Origin: Sphagnum magellanicum
Taxonomy: Eukaryota; Streptophyta; Sphagnopsida; Sphagnales; Sphagnaceae
Direction of reading: 5' to 3'
Length of the DNA stretch: 64,000 nucleotides
Assembly (NCBI GenBank): GCA_021904315.1
Contig: CM038922.1
Span: 15,909,347-15,973,346, forward strand
The notes under the pieces: generated by a model
The model's input: the letters and a program-made list of their open reading frames with translations, nothing else
Database searches by the model: none
Told to the model about the DNA's origin: nothing
Shown here: in pieces, positions 11,666-22,909 of the stretch
Numbering within the stretch: the first letter of the stretch is position 1
How the letters are laid out: each line of letters begins with the position of its first letter
Translations under genes and position numbers: made by a program

Positions 11666-12416
11666 GTTGTTAGGTGTAGGGCAAAGCCCTTGGTCACAGG
11701 CTTTACTGGAATTAGGGCTCATGCAAGGTGAAGTTGAACATGAGCCTAATTTAGGTGAAGCCCACAATCAAGGGGCATACTTAGTGTAAAGCAACGTTTG
11801 AGACACAAAAATGAAATAAAATATTTTATTTGTTAGTAAACCTGATGCTACTATTTCTCGATTGGGAGTAATTTTATTTTCTAAATTGCTTTTCCCATAA
11901 TATTCAATGAATATTCACTAGGTATCACCCCAAAAAAAAGGAAAAAAAAAGAGAGAATTTCTAAAAATGAAACACCTGTGAAAGCAAGCGTTACATTTTT
12001 CGGAATGCACACCGCTTGTGAAGGAAAAAATCCATGTAGTAAGGCAGCCTCCAAGGGCACTACAAAAAATGAAAAATCTGCCTGGTGATTTCTTTTCCCC
12101 TTGAAGAAGTTTCTCTTGATTTAGTCTATGGTTTTTCATTTAATTTAAAAAAAGGTGGGTCTCTCTTCCCCTTTCTTGGCTTTTAGATTTTGGTTTTGAT
12201 ACGAGTAGATTTTTTTTTCCCTTTTCCAGGACTCAAAGTTTTTCCCATTAGGGAGGCTTGGGGAGGGTGGAGGGGAGGGCGGGGGCTAGGATTGCATTCA
12301 TTCTCTAACCATTGAAAAAGATGTTGAGACTTCTTGAGACCCACCAAGGAATGGACGGTCCAGTGGTTGCACTTTGGAATGGTTTGATTCCGGCCCCTGA
12401 CCCCAAGAAAACAAGG
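11666..12416. other. Intergenic, no supported gene
   Basis: No gene recognised. A segment near 12098-12170 (TTCTCTTGATTTAGTC, then GGTGGGTCTCTCTTCCCC) repeats the one at about 11393-11475. Confidence 0.5.
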
Positions 12417-13068
12417 GTTGTGTCACACTGTGGCCTTGCCATTTACATGAAAAAGTATCTTAAGACAAAAGAAGAGTTAGGGAAACTCAAATATTTCACC
12501 ATGCTAAAAAATGATCTTCAAAAAATCCTCTAAAAGAAACCAAAATCCTTCAAGATATTGTATCTCTTGAACTAATCTCAAGTTTCAACACAAGCCAAAA
12601 TATATCATCTCTCAGAAATCCTCATATAAAAATAGACCTATTATTATTACTTAGTATGGGCCAAAATCTCTTAAGCTACTATACTCAATAATGAATCTAA
12701 ACACAATATCATTAAGGGCTTTGGTAGGCAAGGCCAAAAAGGGGTGTGTCACACTGTGGCCTTTCCATTTACATGAAAAAGTATCTTAAGACAAAAGAAG
12801 AATTAGGGAAACTCAAATATTTCACCATGCTAAAAAATGATCTTCAAAAAATGCTCTAAAAGAAACCAAAATCCTTCGAGATATTATAACTCTCTAACTA
12901 ATATCAAGTTTCAACAGAAGGCAAAATATAACATCTTTCAGAAATCCTCATAATAAAAATAGACCTATTATTATTACCTAATATGGGCCAAAATCCCTTA
13001 AGCTACTATACTCTGCAATGAATCTAAACACAATATCCTTAAGGGCCTTGGTAGGCAAGGCCAACAAA
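12417..13068. repeat. Tandem duplication just upstream of the invertase, about 328-base unit
   Basis: The block starting GTGTCACACTGTGGCCTT at about 12418 recurs from about 12745. The copies are collinear through AAGTATCTTAAGACAAAAG, AATAGACCTATTATTATTAC and TTGGTAGGCAAGGCCAA, with few differences, so the duplication is fairly recent. The open frame at 12312-12533 runs into the first copy, but it has no recognisable domain. The second copy ends about 300 bases before the invertase start codon. Confidence 0.85.
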
Positions 13069-13298
13069 ACCCCTTGCCAAGAACCCTAAACCCCTTGCAA
13101 GTTAAAGAAGGGAAGGGGAAGGGGCCAGGAAGAAGAACAAGGCAGGCCAGCAGTTGTGGTGGGCCTGCCTGCCACTGTCCCTTGCTTGTCTTGTACCTGG
13201 ATCCGCAAACCCATATAGAGAACATCAGGAAGCACAATGGGTTGTGTTCTTTGAGAGAAAAAGGAAACCCAAGGAACCTCACTCTCTCAGAGCTTTTC

Positions 13299-13319
13299 TC
13301 AAGCTCCTAAGAGCTTGAG
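13299..13319. promoter_or_regulatory. Small hairpin in the probable invertase 5' leader
   Basis: CTCAAGCTC-CTAA-GAGCTTGAG is a perfect 9-base stem with a 4-base loop, ending about 54 bases before the start codon. If transcribed it would lie in the 5' UTR and could affect ribosome scanning. This is inference only. No clear TATA box was seen in 13070-13370. Confidence 0.35.
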
Positions 13320-13372
13320 GTTTCTTTTCTTGTGGACACCCTTCTGGAGCTTCTTCTTCTTCTTCTGGGGCA

Positions 13373-16300
13373 ATGGATCCGTCAATGCTGATTGGGGACA
13401 TTGAGAGCAACATCAGTGGAGGAAGAGCTGGAGCAGCAGCAGCAGCAGCAGCAGCAACTGGTGAAGAATTTTATGTGAGGTTGTCCAGTAGTAATTCTGC
13501 TCACGAGAGAAGAAGAGGGACATGGTGGAGTCTACGGAAGAGTTCTTTTCTTGCCATCTGCTGTGTGGTTGCAGTTCTGTTCGGTCTACTGAGCTTGTAC
13601 ACCGTCCTTAAGCCCAACGGAGGAGTGGCAGTTGTGTTGCCCAAGCTGCCTCTGCTGTTTGGTAGTACACTGCCCACGTTTCTTGGTGGCTCTGTTTCTG
13701 CAGGTCCAGGAGGTCGTCTTCACGACAAGACTGATAGCGAGATTGCTCTAGATCCTCAGAGGACTTCCTACCATTACCAACCTGCCAGAAACTGGATGGG
13801 TGGTAAGCAACCCAACGAGGAAGTCTGAAAAAAAAACCCCCCAATTTCCATCTTGTTTTGGTTCTTGGGTTTCGTCTCTCTAGGTTTCTGGCAACATGAT
13901 TTTCTAGCCATATCTTCTTCCCTTCCTCTTAGTTCAGGAATAGAAAGAACGTGGGGTATGATCCATCTCTCATGGTGATGATGAGAATGCATTGCAAAAG
14001 CTGATCAAAACACACATGGTGTTGGAAAGATCTCATCGAGGGCTACACCTTTGCAGTTGGAAGCTCCTCAATCCGAGCCTATACAAGGGAGTTATGAGCC
14101 TGCAAAGTAGCAGGACTCATAACTTGGGAGTTTCGGGACTCCCCACCACTCTAGCATTACAGTCTACAAACAGCGAGAAAGATTTTTTTGTTTTTTTCGA
14201 TTTATTCATTCATACGAGAACCCACAATTTTGCTCTTTGATTTTATGATGATGAACACTTTTTATTTGTGTGTTGTTCTTGTCATGTGGCATATTGGCGG
14301 GCGGTTGGACTTGTTGGGTACTTGTTTTGGTTCTGATCCACAAGATACAAATGGTGGGTGCTTGCTTCATACCTGTAACATAAAATCTCCCTCACACCTT
14401 CCCTGCCATTTTGTTTTTCAGTTGCTGAAAAAATTCCAAATTCCAAGTGATCATGTTTGTGGCTTTGTCCAATTTCTTTTCTTGGCTGTGGGTATGTGAT
14501 CTGCGGTCTATTGTATGTGTAGTTTATGGTATATCTACTGTAAGTTGTACATAGGAGAAAGTTTCAAAGAGTTGTTTCTTTGGGTTTCTGGGCTTCTGCT
14601 TTTCTCAAAAATCTCTCTTATGTTATAGTTTCTGATGTTTTCGGACATGTGAGATTTTGGAGAAATATTTTCTTTATTGAATTTTTCAGTCGTGTACTCT
14701 CAACAAAGAAATTCTAAACCTGAACCATCTGTGCTGGTTGTGTTTTGTTGTTTTGTTTGCAGCTCTCTTCTTCTACAAGGGTTACTACCATTTTTTCTAC
14801 CAGTACAATATCGGTGGGGCAAGATGGGGAAACATCACTTGGGGCCACACTGTCTCCAAAGATCTCATTCACTGGCTCTACTTGGATTGGGCTATTACTG
14901 GTGATCACTGGTATGACATCAATGGGACATTCTCGGGCTCAGGTACCATTGGCCCAGATGGTACGCCTTTCATCATGTACACAGGTAAAAAGCTCACAAC
15001 CAAACCAGTTTTGTGGCAGGCACTGCATTTTTTTTCCCTCTTTGTTTTGGTTTTTCTAAGATTTCTCATGCATGTCAGAATAGCAGATCAAAGATAGAGA
15101 GAGAGTCTTATTTCCTTGTGTAGTAAAGGTTTAGTTTTTTGTGTCTCTGGATGTTCACATCTCCTTGACCAGATATTTTCTTAAATCCCATATGAGATCT
15201 GCATGCTAGATGTCAACTGGTTGTAATAACCCACCAACCCACCTAGAAAGGTTCGGTAGTCTTGAGAGCTGATCAGTTGTCCATTCTGTTGTAGGTGGGG
15301 CTGAAAATCTTGAGGCAGAGCAGTCACAATGCATAGCATTGCCTGATGACCCATCAGATCCGCTTCTGAGAGTGTGGAAGAAATACGACGAGAATCCGGT
15401 TTTGACACGTCCTGAGGGAATTGGCATGCGGGACTTCCGAGATCCAACAAATGCCTGGCAGACAGATGATGGCTATTGGATGATCATAGTAGGTGCAATT
15501 CACCAGCAATTCAGACAGGGAATGTCCCTGCTCTACAGGAGCAAAGATCTGAGGCATTGGGAGCCACTCGACCATGTGTTGCATACATTGAATGGCACGG
15601 GAATGTGGGAGATGCAGGATTTCTTTAATGTAGATTATGAGACCGGTGCACCCTCTTCAAAGTGGGTCTTGAAAGTAGGCCTTATTGATGAGTGGCATGA
15701 TTACTATACAATCGGCACATATGACAAGGTTGCTCAGCGGTTTATTCCTGACTTTCCGGAACTTGATATTGGGAGTGGGTACCGCCATGACTATGGAAAG
15801 TTTTATGCAGCAAAGTCACTTTTCGACCCTTTGAAGAAGAGACGTATATTGGTGGGGTGGGTGAATGAATCTGACAGCCTAGAGGCAGATGATGCAAAGG
15901 GGTGGGCATCTATGATAGTAAGCTGCCAAGCTCTAAAACAATGGTCTTTTTGCAGTGCCTTCTGTGGAGTTTTCTTTCTTGCAATCACGTTGCTGATATT
16001 TCATTTTCTTCTTGCTTTCTTTCACAGGGGATGCCAAGGACTCTTGCTTTGGACAGCAAGACAGGTTCCAATCTCATACAGTGGCCAATTGAGGAGGTTG
16101 AGACTTTGCGGGGAAACAAGGTGTCAGTGACAGATGTGAAGCTTGATGCCGGTGCTATTTCGAAGGTTAAGGGTGTTACAGGTCGTCAGGTGAGGAGCAC
16201 AGAGGCTTGTATTGAAGGCCAACCCACAAATCCCAATCAGTTTTTAGCCACTTTAAGATCCAGTTTTTTATAATTTCCAGATTTCAACAGCTAGTGCAAT

Positions 16301-17315
16301 AACTAAGTTTGAGTGATGTAAAATCTACATGATTGTGGAGGTGATTTACAAGCAAAACTTGAATATGAAAAGGATTTCAGTTGCAAATTGTGATGAGTTT
16401 TGTATGTGGATTGCATGTGCCACATGCAGCTGGATGTGGAAGTCACTTTCAAGTACCCAAATTTGTCCACCGCTGTGGGTAGTGCAGCAGCCGATGTCAT
16501 CGACCCATTCGATTGCACACAGGGTGGGTCATCACACCGGGGAGTGTTTGGGCCATTTGGGTTGCTTGTCTCAGCCGATGATGACTTCCAGGAGCAATTG
16601 GCAGTGTTCTTTTACATTGCACATAAAGGCAACAGTACATGGACGACATATTTCTGCAGTGACCAGAGCAGGTTCGATGAAAGACACCTGCAAATTTTCC
16701 TTATTGTGTCTGAAATCAATGACTGTCCAAGCTCTTGTGGCAAAGAAAGAGTATCAGATCTGAGAGTCATGGAGAAGTGGGGTGACTGTTATATGACACA
16801 GGAATTGTGTTCAGAGAAGGAAAAAGCTAATTTCTCAGCGTCTCTATTATTGTGCAGATCATCTTTGACCGAGGACATTGACAAGACAGAGTATGGCCAT
16901 TTTGTGCCTGTTTTGGCCACAGAAGATACTCTATCAGTTCGTGTGCTTGTGAGATTCTCTTCCCCTTCTACTCGAATGTATCTGTCCAGTTCATTGTGTG
17001 TACTGTTTTGAAGAGTGTGTGTCCAAGTGCACAGAGAAAAAAATGCAACTTCTTTTGATACTCTTGGTGAACAAGTTGTGTGTATTCAACTTGTGTAAAT
17101 GAATCAAATCTTGGGGGTTCTTGTAGGTGGACCACTCGATTGTGGAAAGCTATGTGCAGGGTGGTCGTATAACAATCACTGCACGAGCATATCCAACGGT
17201 GGCTCTTGAGGAGAAGGCAAACCTCTATATCTTCAACAATGGCACCACCCCCATCTCTGTTAAAAGCCTTGATGCCTGGCAAATGAACAAAGTTGTGTTG
17301 AAGCCATTTAAGTAG
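13373..17315 (+). CDS. Acid invertase (beta-fructofuranosidase, GH32), vacuolar type, 8 exons
   Basis: Predicted exons: 13373-13802, 14345-14353, 14763-14984, 15295-15917, 16028-16189, 16430-16671, 16858-16948, 17127-17315. All join in frame and give 655 aa, a normal length for the family. GH32 invertases split sucrose into glucose and fructose. Residues 1-57 are cytosolic with a poly-Ala run (21-28) and RRR. Residues 58-79 form one membrane segment, the layout of vacuolar invertase precursors. Catalytic landmarks: Asp144 in NWMGDTNA (family NDPNG), RDP at 269-271, Glu326 in WEMQDF (family WEC[P/V]DF), and VDHSIVES at 594-601. The 9-base second exon is the hallmark plant invertase mini-exon. 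The nucleophile and acid/base residues are kept but their surroundings are unusual, so substrate preference may have shifted, possibly towards fructan-type chemistry. Splicing is inferred from GT-AG sites and homology. Confidence 0.9.
14345..14353 (+). other. 9-base mini-exon of the invertase (exon 2)
   Basis: ATACAAATG is preceded by AG and followed by GT. With the last G of exon 1 and the first CT of exon 3 it reads Asp-Thr-Asn-Ala, placing the catalytic Asp correctly after NWMG. Plant invertases normally carry a 9-base exon encoding DPN at this place. Here Pro is replaced by Thr. The upstream pyrimidine tract is weak, so splicing of this exon deserves confirmation. Confidence 0.75.
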
Positions 17316-18469
17316 AGTTCCATTGTGTCTTCCCTTTGGTCTCCTGATATGGTCTTCTTTCAGCAATAGAATTGAACTTTCAATTATGAACTCTCAATTA
17401 TATTTCAGTGTTTTTTCCTTCTTGAAGGATTATTTTTGGGGGCAGGGGTGAAGGAGAGAAATGGGTTTTGCTTGTTCGGACTTTTGCAAAGTCAGCCCTC
17501 CAATTTGAAGGCCTTCATGAAATGGTGTCTAAGGTTAGGCAAAGCTCTAATGTGGAGACACCCAAAGAGGGGGTTGCCATGTGTTCATATTTGCGTAAGT
17601 GTGTTTTGAGCCTAATATTAATAGGAGATGACATATTTTCTGCTCACATGATGAAACATTGTCATTCCTCGGTGGAGGTAAATGACAGTAGCATAAACCT
17701 TGCTCTCTGTTTATATCCTCAATTGATCACTTTACAGACATATTTTGCCAATTGGGTTGTGTTCTTTTGATGCAAATGTTTATATTTTCTCATTCGCAAG
17801 TTAGAACAGATTTGTAATTTTTCTAATTGGATCCTGAATTAATGATAGACTAGGGTATATCACTTTTTTCAGTTGGATGCTATTGTAGATTCTGCTAATA
17901 GGCCTTGAGAATTTGCCTTGCTTTCACCCCTCACTCTCCTTTGGACCTCAATAATTCAACCCCAGATTCATCTTCCTTCTGTTTCTAGGTGAAACCAAAG
18001 ACTTGGTGCAAAGTAAGGTTACTAACCCATTTTGTTGTTTTGAAGTAACCCATTGTGTGTCTAACCTTGTAGCAGAACTACAAGGTTAGTACTCGAATTT
18101 ATTGAAGTTTCACCACTTTGTAGGATTTGTGGAAAAAAAAGTTTATCACAAAGAGGTGAAAATTCTCTAAAACAAAAATGCTGTTCATGCCCATAAAGCA
18201 AACAGTCAGCTAGCCACTAGGGTAAAATCTTCTTGAGGTCAATACTTAAATCTCTTCCACCAGAACCATCTAATTACGGTCAATCTTTGTGAAATTTGAA
18301 CGCATTGTGTGCCAAAAAAAAATTGCAATACTGAAATTTCATCAGAAAGCACTAGTAATTGAGCCCCTTCTCTTCTTTTGAAAAAAAATCTTCAGAAAAA
18401 ATGAAAGTAAATCACCTAAATTTTGCCATGTCATGTGATGGAGGAGGGATTAGAAATTAGTTGTGGAAG
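17316..18469. other. Invertase 3' flank, no further gene
   Basis: The first few hundred bases should hold the 3' UTR. No canonical AATAAA is obvious; AATAGAATTGAA near 17366 is a weak candidate polyadenylation region. A 100-codon plus-strand frame (17468-17770) has no recognisable domain. Confidence 0.4.
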
Positions 18470-18720
18470 GTTAGACTCAGTGGTTTTTTTGTGGGTGAGT
18501 TTTTGCCATTTTGCAAAAGATATTTTGAAAAGAAAATTCTGTCACAAACTCCTTGTTTTTCCCCCCAAAAAAATCACCAGAAATTGCCACAATTGCTTAC
18601 ATATGAAAGGGTGCTTCATATTTTCTACTTTCATATTTTCAATATTGTCAAATTTGGCTAATATACGCATGGACAATTGCCATTTGAGCAACATCACAAA
18701 ATTTATTTAAAAAACAGTGG
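18470..18720 (+). repeat. Dispersed A-tailed repeat, copy b
   Basis: Carries the family's core (TTTCATATTTTCAATATTG, AAATTTGGCTAAT, ATGGACAATTGCCA, then ACATCACAAAATTTATTTAA and A's). It ends about 210 bases before the 5' LTR at 18932. The 5' edge is uncertain. Confidence 0.5.
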
Positions 18721-18931
18721 TTAGAGTTACTATATCAGTAACATGTCTATTGGGTACTTTCATTTTTTTCGGATTAAGGTTCAAGTTAGAGTTGGAATTT
18801 AAGGTTAAGGTCAGGTTTTGCAGGCACTTAACAATTAGTTAATTATTCAAACATAAACATTTTTTATTTTTTTATTAATTTCAAAACTGCAACCCTAATC
18901 AAAACATCAATTTCACATATCTAAGTATTAT

Positions 18932-19469
18932 TGTAAGGGAAATACTTAGGCATGTCGAAAGAGTAATAATATTAGGAATACTAGATAGAATGCCAATAAA
19001 TATATTTTGAACTGTCAAAATGTAATAGGTCAATAGGTCCACATAAATTAAATTTATTGTGTCGACATGAGTGACAGATTATTGTAATTACATAATGATA
19101 TGATGCGAAGTAGTTATTAGTACTTTTTGTAACTGCCAAAATGCATGTCGGTATAGAAGTAAGTCTATCACAAGAGACTTTGTGAGGGCTTGTTTTTTGG
19201 GTAGAAACAATGAGGCTTGTCTGAGAGTGAAAAGATACTTTGCAAATGGAATGTATGGACATATTTTTTATGAAGGTTGAGCAATTTCTTTTAATCCTGA
19301 TATATTGATTTTGATCCCCATTAATTATATGATATAGTAAATTGTGGTTTTAGAATAATGTAAGGAAATTCTCCAGCAATTTAGTTGTCCTAGTTAATAT
19401 TTTTACTTGGTACTTATATTAATGGAGTAGGACAAGAATCCAAAGTGGTGCAAAAATGTATCGCTAACA
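18932..19469 (+). repeat. 5' LTR
   Basis: Starts TGTAAGGGAAATAC and ends GCTAACA, and matches 33609-34147 over its whole length. The 5-base sequence attat lies just outside it. Confidence 0.92.
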
Positions 19470-19470
19470 T

Positions 19471-19490
19471 TTGGCGACCATGCTTGGGAA
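19471..19490 (+). other. Primer-binding site, tRNA-Asp-like, diverged
   Basis: TTGGCGACCATGCTTGGGA directly follows the 5' LTR. It resembles the TGGCGCCGTTGCCGGGGA site used by many plant Athila/Tat elements, with several differences. The position right after the LTR supports the call. Confidence 0.6.
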
Positions 19491-19499
19491 TATAATTTA

Positions 19500-20940
19500 A
19501 TTTGTTGTTGGAGAAAACTAAAAAAAAAGGTTATGTGATCCTTCTTTATGCAATTAAATTAATGGAAAATGAAGAGGGGAAAGTTGAAGTAGACAAGTTA
19601 GATTTAGGATTTTGTGTAATTCATGTACTCTATATAATTCTACCTTGTGGATTTACAAAATTGTTAAAAGTTTATAAAGTCAATAAAGAAAAAAATAGAG
19701 CAAATAAAATGATTGTTATGGGTGTTAAGCATGTCATAGTTTTTCCTAATTTGTTCATTTATTATGAACAAGATATGGCTAAATCTATTATTTTCTTTGA
19801 TTACTACAACATATATTAGGGATGGTTCAAGAGATGATAGATAATGACAGTTATTAAGAGAGGGAGCCATGAATGGTTAAAAAAAAACTATAAAAATTAG
19901 TGAAGGAAAAGAAAGATTAAGACTTCACAATAAATATGGTTGGAATTTTCTGGATTACTTGTATACATCAAGAAAGGTTCCAAAATTTGATACATGGGGA
20001 AACTTTGTTGAAAAATTCAAAATATTGCCTGAGAATGTTCAAGAACTAACAATAAAAAAATCACATGGGGGAACAAAAGTATGGTGCATACAACTAAAAA
20101 TAATAATAGTTGACACTACACAATTAACAAAATATAGGAAATGGCTACCAATAATGGTATGTTTATTGACGTTAATTCCAATTAAGAAAGTCGTAGCAAC
20201 CTATCATATTATTAAATTTCATGATATAATAGAGTTTACAAAACCAGATATTAATGTTTTGGTAGAGAAATGGATACCATGCAATCTGTTATGGACTCTT
20301 AGATTTTTAAGGTCTGAGTATGCAATGAGATTAAGAGGGAATGAAGAATATTGTCCATAAAAAATTTAATCAAAAGAATTATGGTCTACAATGATTATTT
20401 TGAATCCATATAAGAAATATTGAAGAAGTAGAAAATTAAAGAAAGAAAACATGGTAGTAGTAAGGAAACAGGAATTTTTAGGAACCCATGATGGATAAAG
20501 TAGGGAAGTAGAAGAGCAAAATAGATTAAGAGATTGGAGAAGATAGAATCGTGATGAAGCAAAAGACATAGTTACTCAGGTAGAAAAATTTAGAGAAATA
20601 GATGTTCAGGTAAAAAAGTTTACTAAATGGAAAGGGTTTAGAAATACTTTTAGTCCCTCTAATAGTTATCAAGTACTTCATCCCATTGAAGAAGAAGTAG
20701 AAATAGCAACAATATAAACAAGTGAAAAAATGAATGGTTCACCCAATGAAAATACTTAGTAATCCACTAAAACTGGAACACCAAACAAAATGCAAAAACA
20801 TCATGATGAAAGGAATGTTGATGCATTACTAAGAACTCCAAAGGCTATAGTACATGTTTTTGGAACATTCGATTGGGTCAAATAAGAAAGATGGCTGCAA
20901 ATATTAAGAAAATGGTCGGAAGAAAATGTAAGAGAAGAAG
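19500..20940 (+). mobile_element. LTR element: region before gag, left of the nested insert
   Basis: Degraded coding-looking sequence (for instance around 19502-19819 and 19959-20360) lies between the primer site and the nested element. It has no domain I recognise. Some Tat/Ogre-type elements carry an extra reading frame here, which would fit. Confidence 0.5.
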
Positions 20941-22907
20941 TTTGACGCACTCCCAACTCCTTGAAGGACTTTGATGTGAGTCTAAGTAGAACAGCGGAAA
21001 AGGGAGGAGTCGGAGCACGCTCCTTAGTTCACAACACTTTGAGGGATAGAGGGGCGTGTTGGAGCTCCGGGATGGGACTAGGAAGAGTTGACAAGCTTCA
21101 CTCACTTACATGGGCCTGCACACAACCCACACAAAGTGGTTAATGCATAGTTGGAGCACCTTTGGTGCTAAGACGAGCCACGGGCAACATGGACACACTA
21201 GACTCACCACGGCCCGGACTTGGGGGAAGCCACCACCTTCCCCCTTATAGTATACTCTGTGGCTGGCCACGGAGGTTACATCCAAATGGCTTTTCTCTCC
21301 CGGGACTCCCGAGTGGGAGTCCCAAAATTGCGCCAAATGGGACTTCCGCGACTTTGGAGCCCCATAACTTTACGAGCAGACCTCGGATCGCGATGTGGTC
21401 TAAAGCAAAGTTGTAGCTCTCGTTGAGAGCATTGAAAGCTTTCCAATGGTATGTGGCACGCCCCCTGCAGCTAAATAAATTGAGTCGATTCTCGACTTTT
21501 TGTGGTCGGGAGTCAAATTGGCAGTTTGACTCCCGACCCTTCTTTTGGCCATAACTTGTGTTTTAGATGTCCAAATGAGCAATGCGAGCCCATTTTAAAC
21601 ATCTATGTTCCAAGAGCTTTCCAATGATATAAAGAACACCTCAAAACATTGAGGTTTGACCCCTGCAATCGCTCTTTGAAGTTTTGGGAGTCCACCGGGA
21701 CTGTCGCAACCCTAGCTTTGGGCTTGCGACCAAGGCTAAGGGGGTTGCAAGGTTGCGGGCCAAGAGGAAGGAAGCCCGGGAGTCAAGGCAAAGGCATTGC
21801 AAGAGTGCGGGCCAAGAAGAAGCCTGGGAGTTAAGGTAAAAAGAAGCCCGGGAGTCACATCACATACTCCCGAGATTATTAGAAAGTGTGAGGGAGTGTG
21901 AGGGAGTGAACACTCACACTCCCAAGGCAACTCCCACTTTGGGAGATGGAGTTCCGGTGGACTCCCGAAACTTCAGAGAGCAATTGTAGGGGTCAAACCT
22001 CAATGGCTTGTGGCATTCTTTATATCATTGGAAAGCTCTTGGAGCGTAGATGTCTAAAATGGGCTCGCATTGCTCATTTGGACATCTAAACACAAGTTAT
22101 GGCCAAAAGAAGGACCAAGAGTCGAACTGCCAGTTTGACTCCCAACCACAAAAGGTCAGGAATCAACCTCTTCCCGATGTTCGATTCAGGACTGCGACAT
22201 GGCGTTGGAAAGCTCTCGACGAGAGCTACAACTTTGCTTCAGACCGCATTGCAATCCGAGGTCTGCTCGCAAAGTTATGGGGCTCCAAAGTCGCAGAAGT
22301 CCCATTTGGCGCGATTTCGGGACTCCCACTCGGGAGTCCCGGGAAAGAAAAGCCATTTGGATGTAACCTCCGTGGCCAGCCACAGAGTATACTATAAGGG
22401 GGAAGGTGGTGGCTTCCCCCAAGTCCGGGCCGTGGTGAGTCTAGTGTGTCCATGTTGCCCGTGGCTCGTCCTAGCACCAAATGTGCTCCAACTATGCACT
22501 AACCACTTTGTGTGGGTTATGTGCAGGCTTGTGTGAGTGAGTGAAGCTTGTCAACTCTTCCTAGTCCCATCTCGGAGCTCCAACACGCCCCTCTATCCCT
22601 CAAAGTGTTATGAACTAAGGAGCGTGCTCCAACTCCTCCCTCTTTCGATGTTCTACTTGGACTCACATTAGAGTCCTTCAAGGAGTTGGGAGTGCGTCCA
22701 TCTCCCAAAGTGGAAGTTGTCTTGGGAGTGCTAGGGTTCACTCCCTCACACTTCTTACACTCCCGAAAGTGTGATGTGGCTCCCAAGCTTCTTTTTGCTT
22801 TCACTTTCGGGCTTCCTCTTGCCTTGGCTCTCGGGCTTCCTCTTGGCCCGCAACCTTGTAACCCCTTTTTGCCTTAGTCGCGAGCCCAAAGCTAGGGTTG
22901 CGACAAA
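20941..22907. mobile_element. Nested foldback element with A-B-A'-B' inverted-repeat structure
   Basis: Segment A (about 20943-21702) recurs inverted at about 21951-22696, and segment B (about 21703-21950) recurs inverted at about 22697-22905. The order is A, B, A-inverted, B-inverted. The outer ends are weakly inverted (TTTGACGCA at left; TGCGACAAA at right reads TTTGTCGCA). It is richer in G+C than the surroundings, with repeated GGGAGTC/GACTCCC motifs. Mirror-image reading frames on both strands (21162-21416 and 22480-22226) result from the symmetry and are not genes. No transposase is visible. It sits inside the LTR element, so it is younger than that insertion. No clear target duplication was found. 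Confidence 0.8.
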
Positions 22908-22909
22908 GT

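Noticed and set aside
17468-17770. A 100-codon frame just after the invertase
   Set aside because: No homology recognised; it lies in the invertase 3' flank and does not extend the invertase C-terminus, which already ends normally.
18340-18356. A CACTAG-T that might be another Helitron 3' end
   Set aside because: No convincing hairpin about 10 bases upstream, and no matching 5' end was found.
21162-22536. Several long frames on both strands that mirror each other
   Set aside because: They arise from the inverted repeat at 20941-22907; no protein domain is visible, and the same text appears on both strands.
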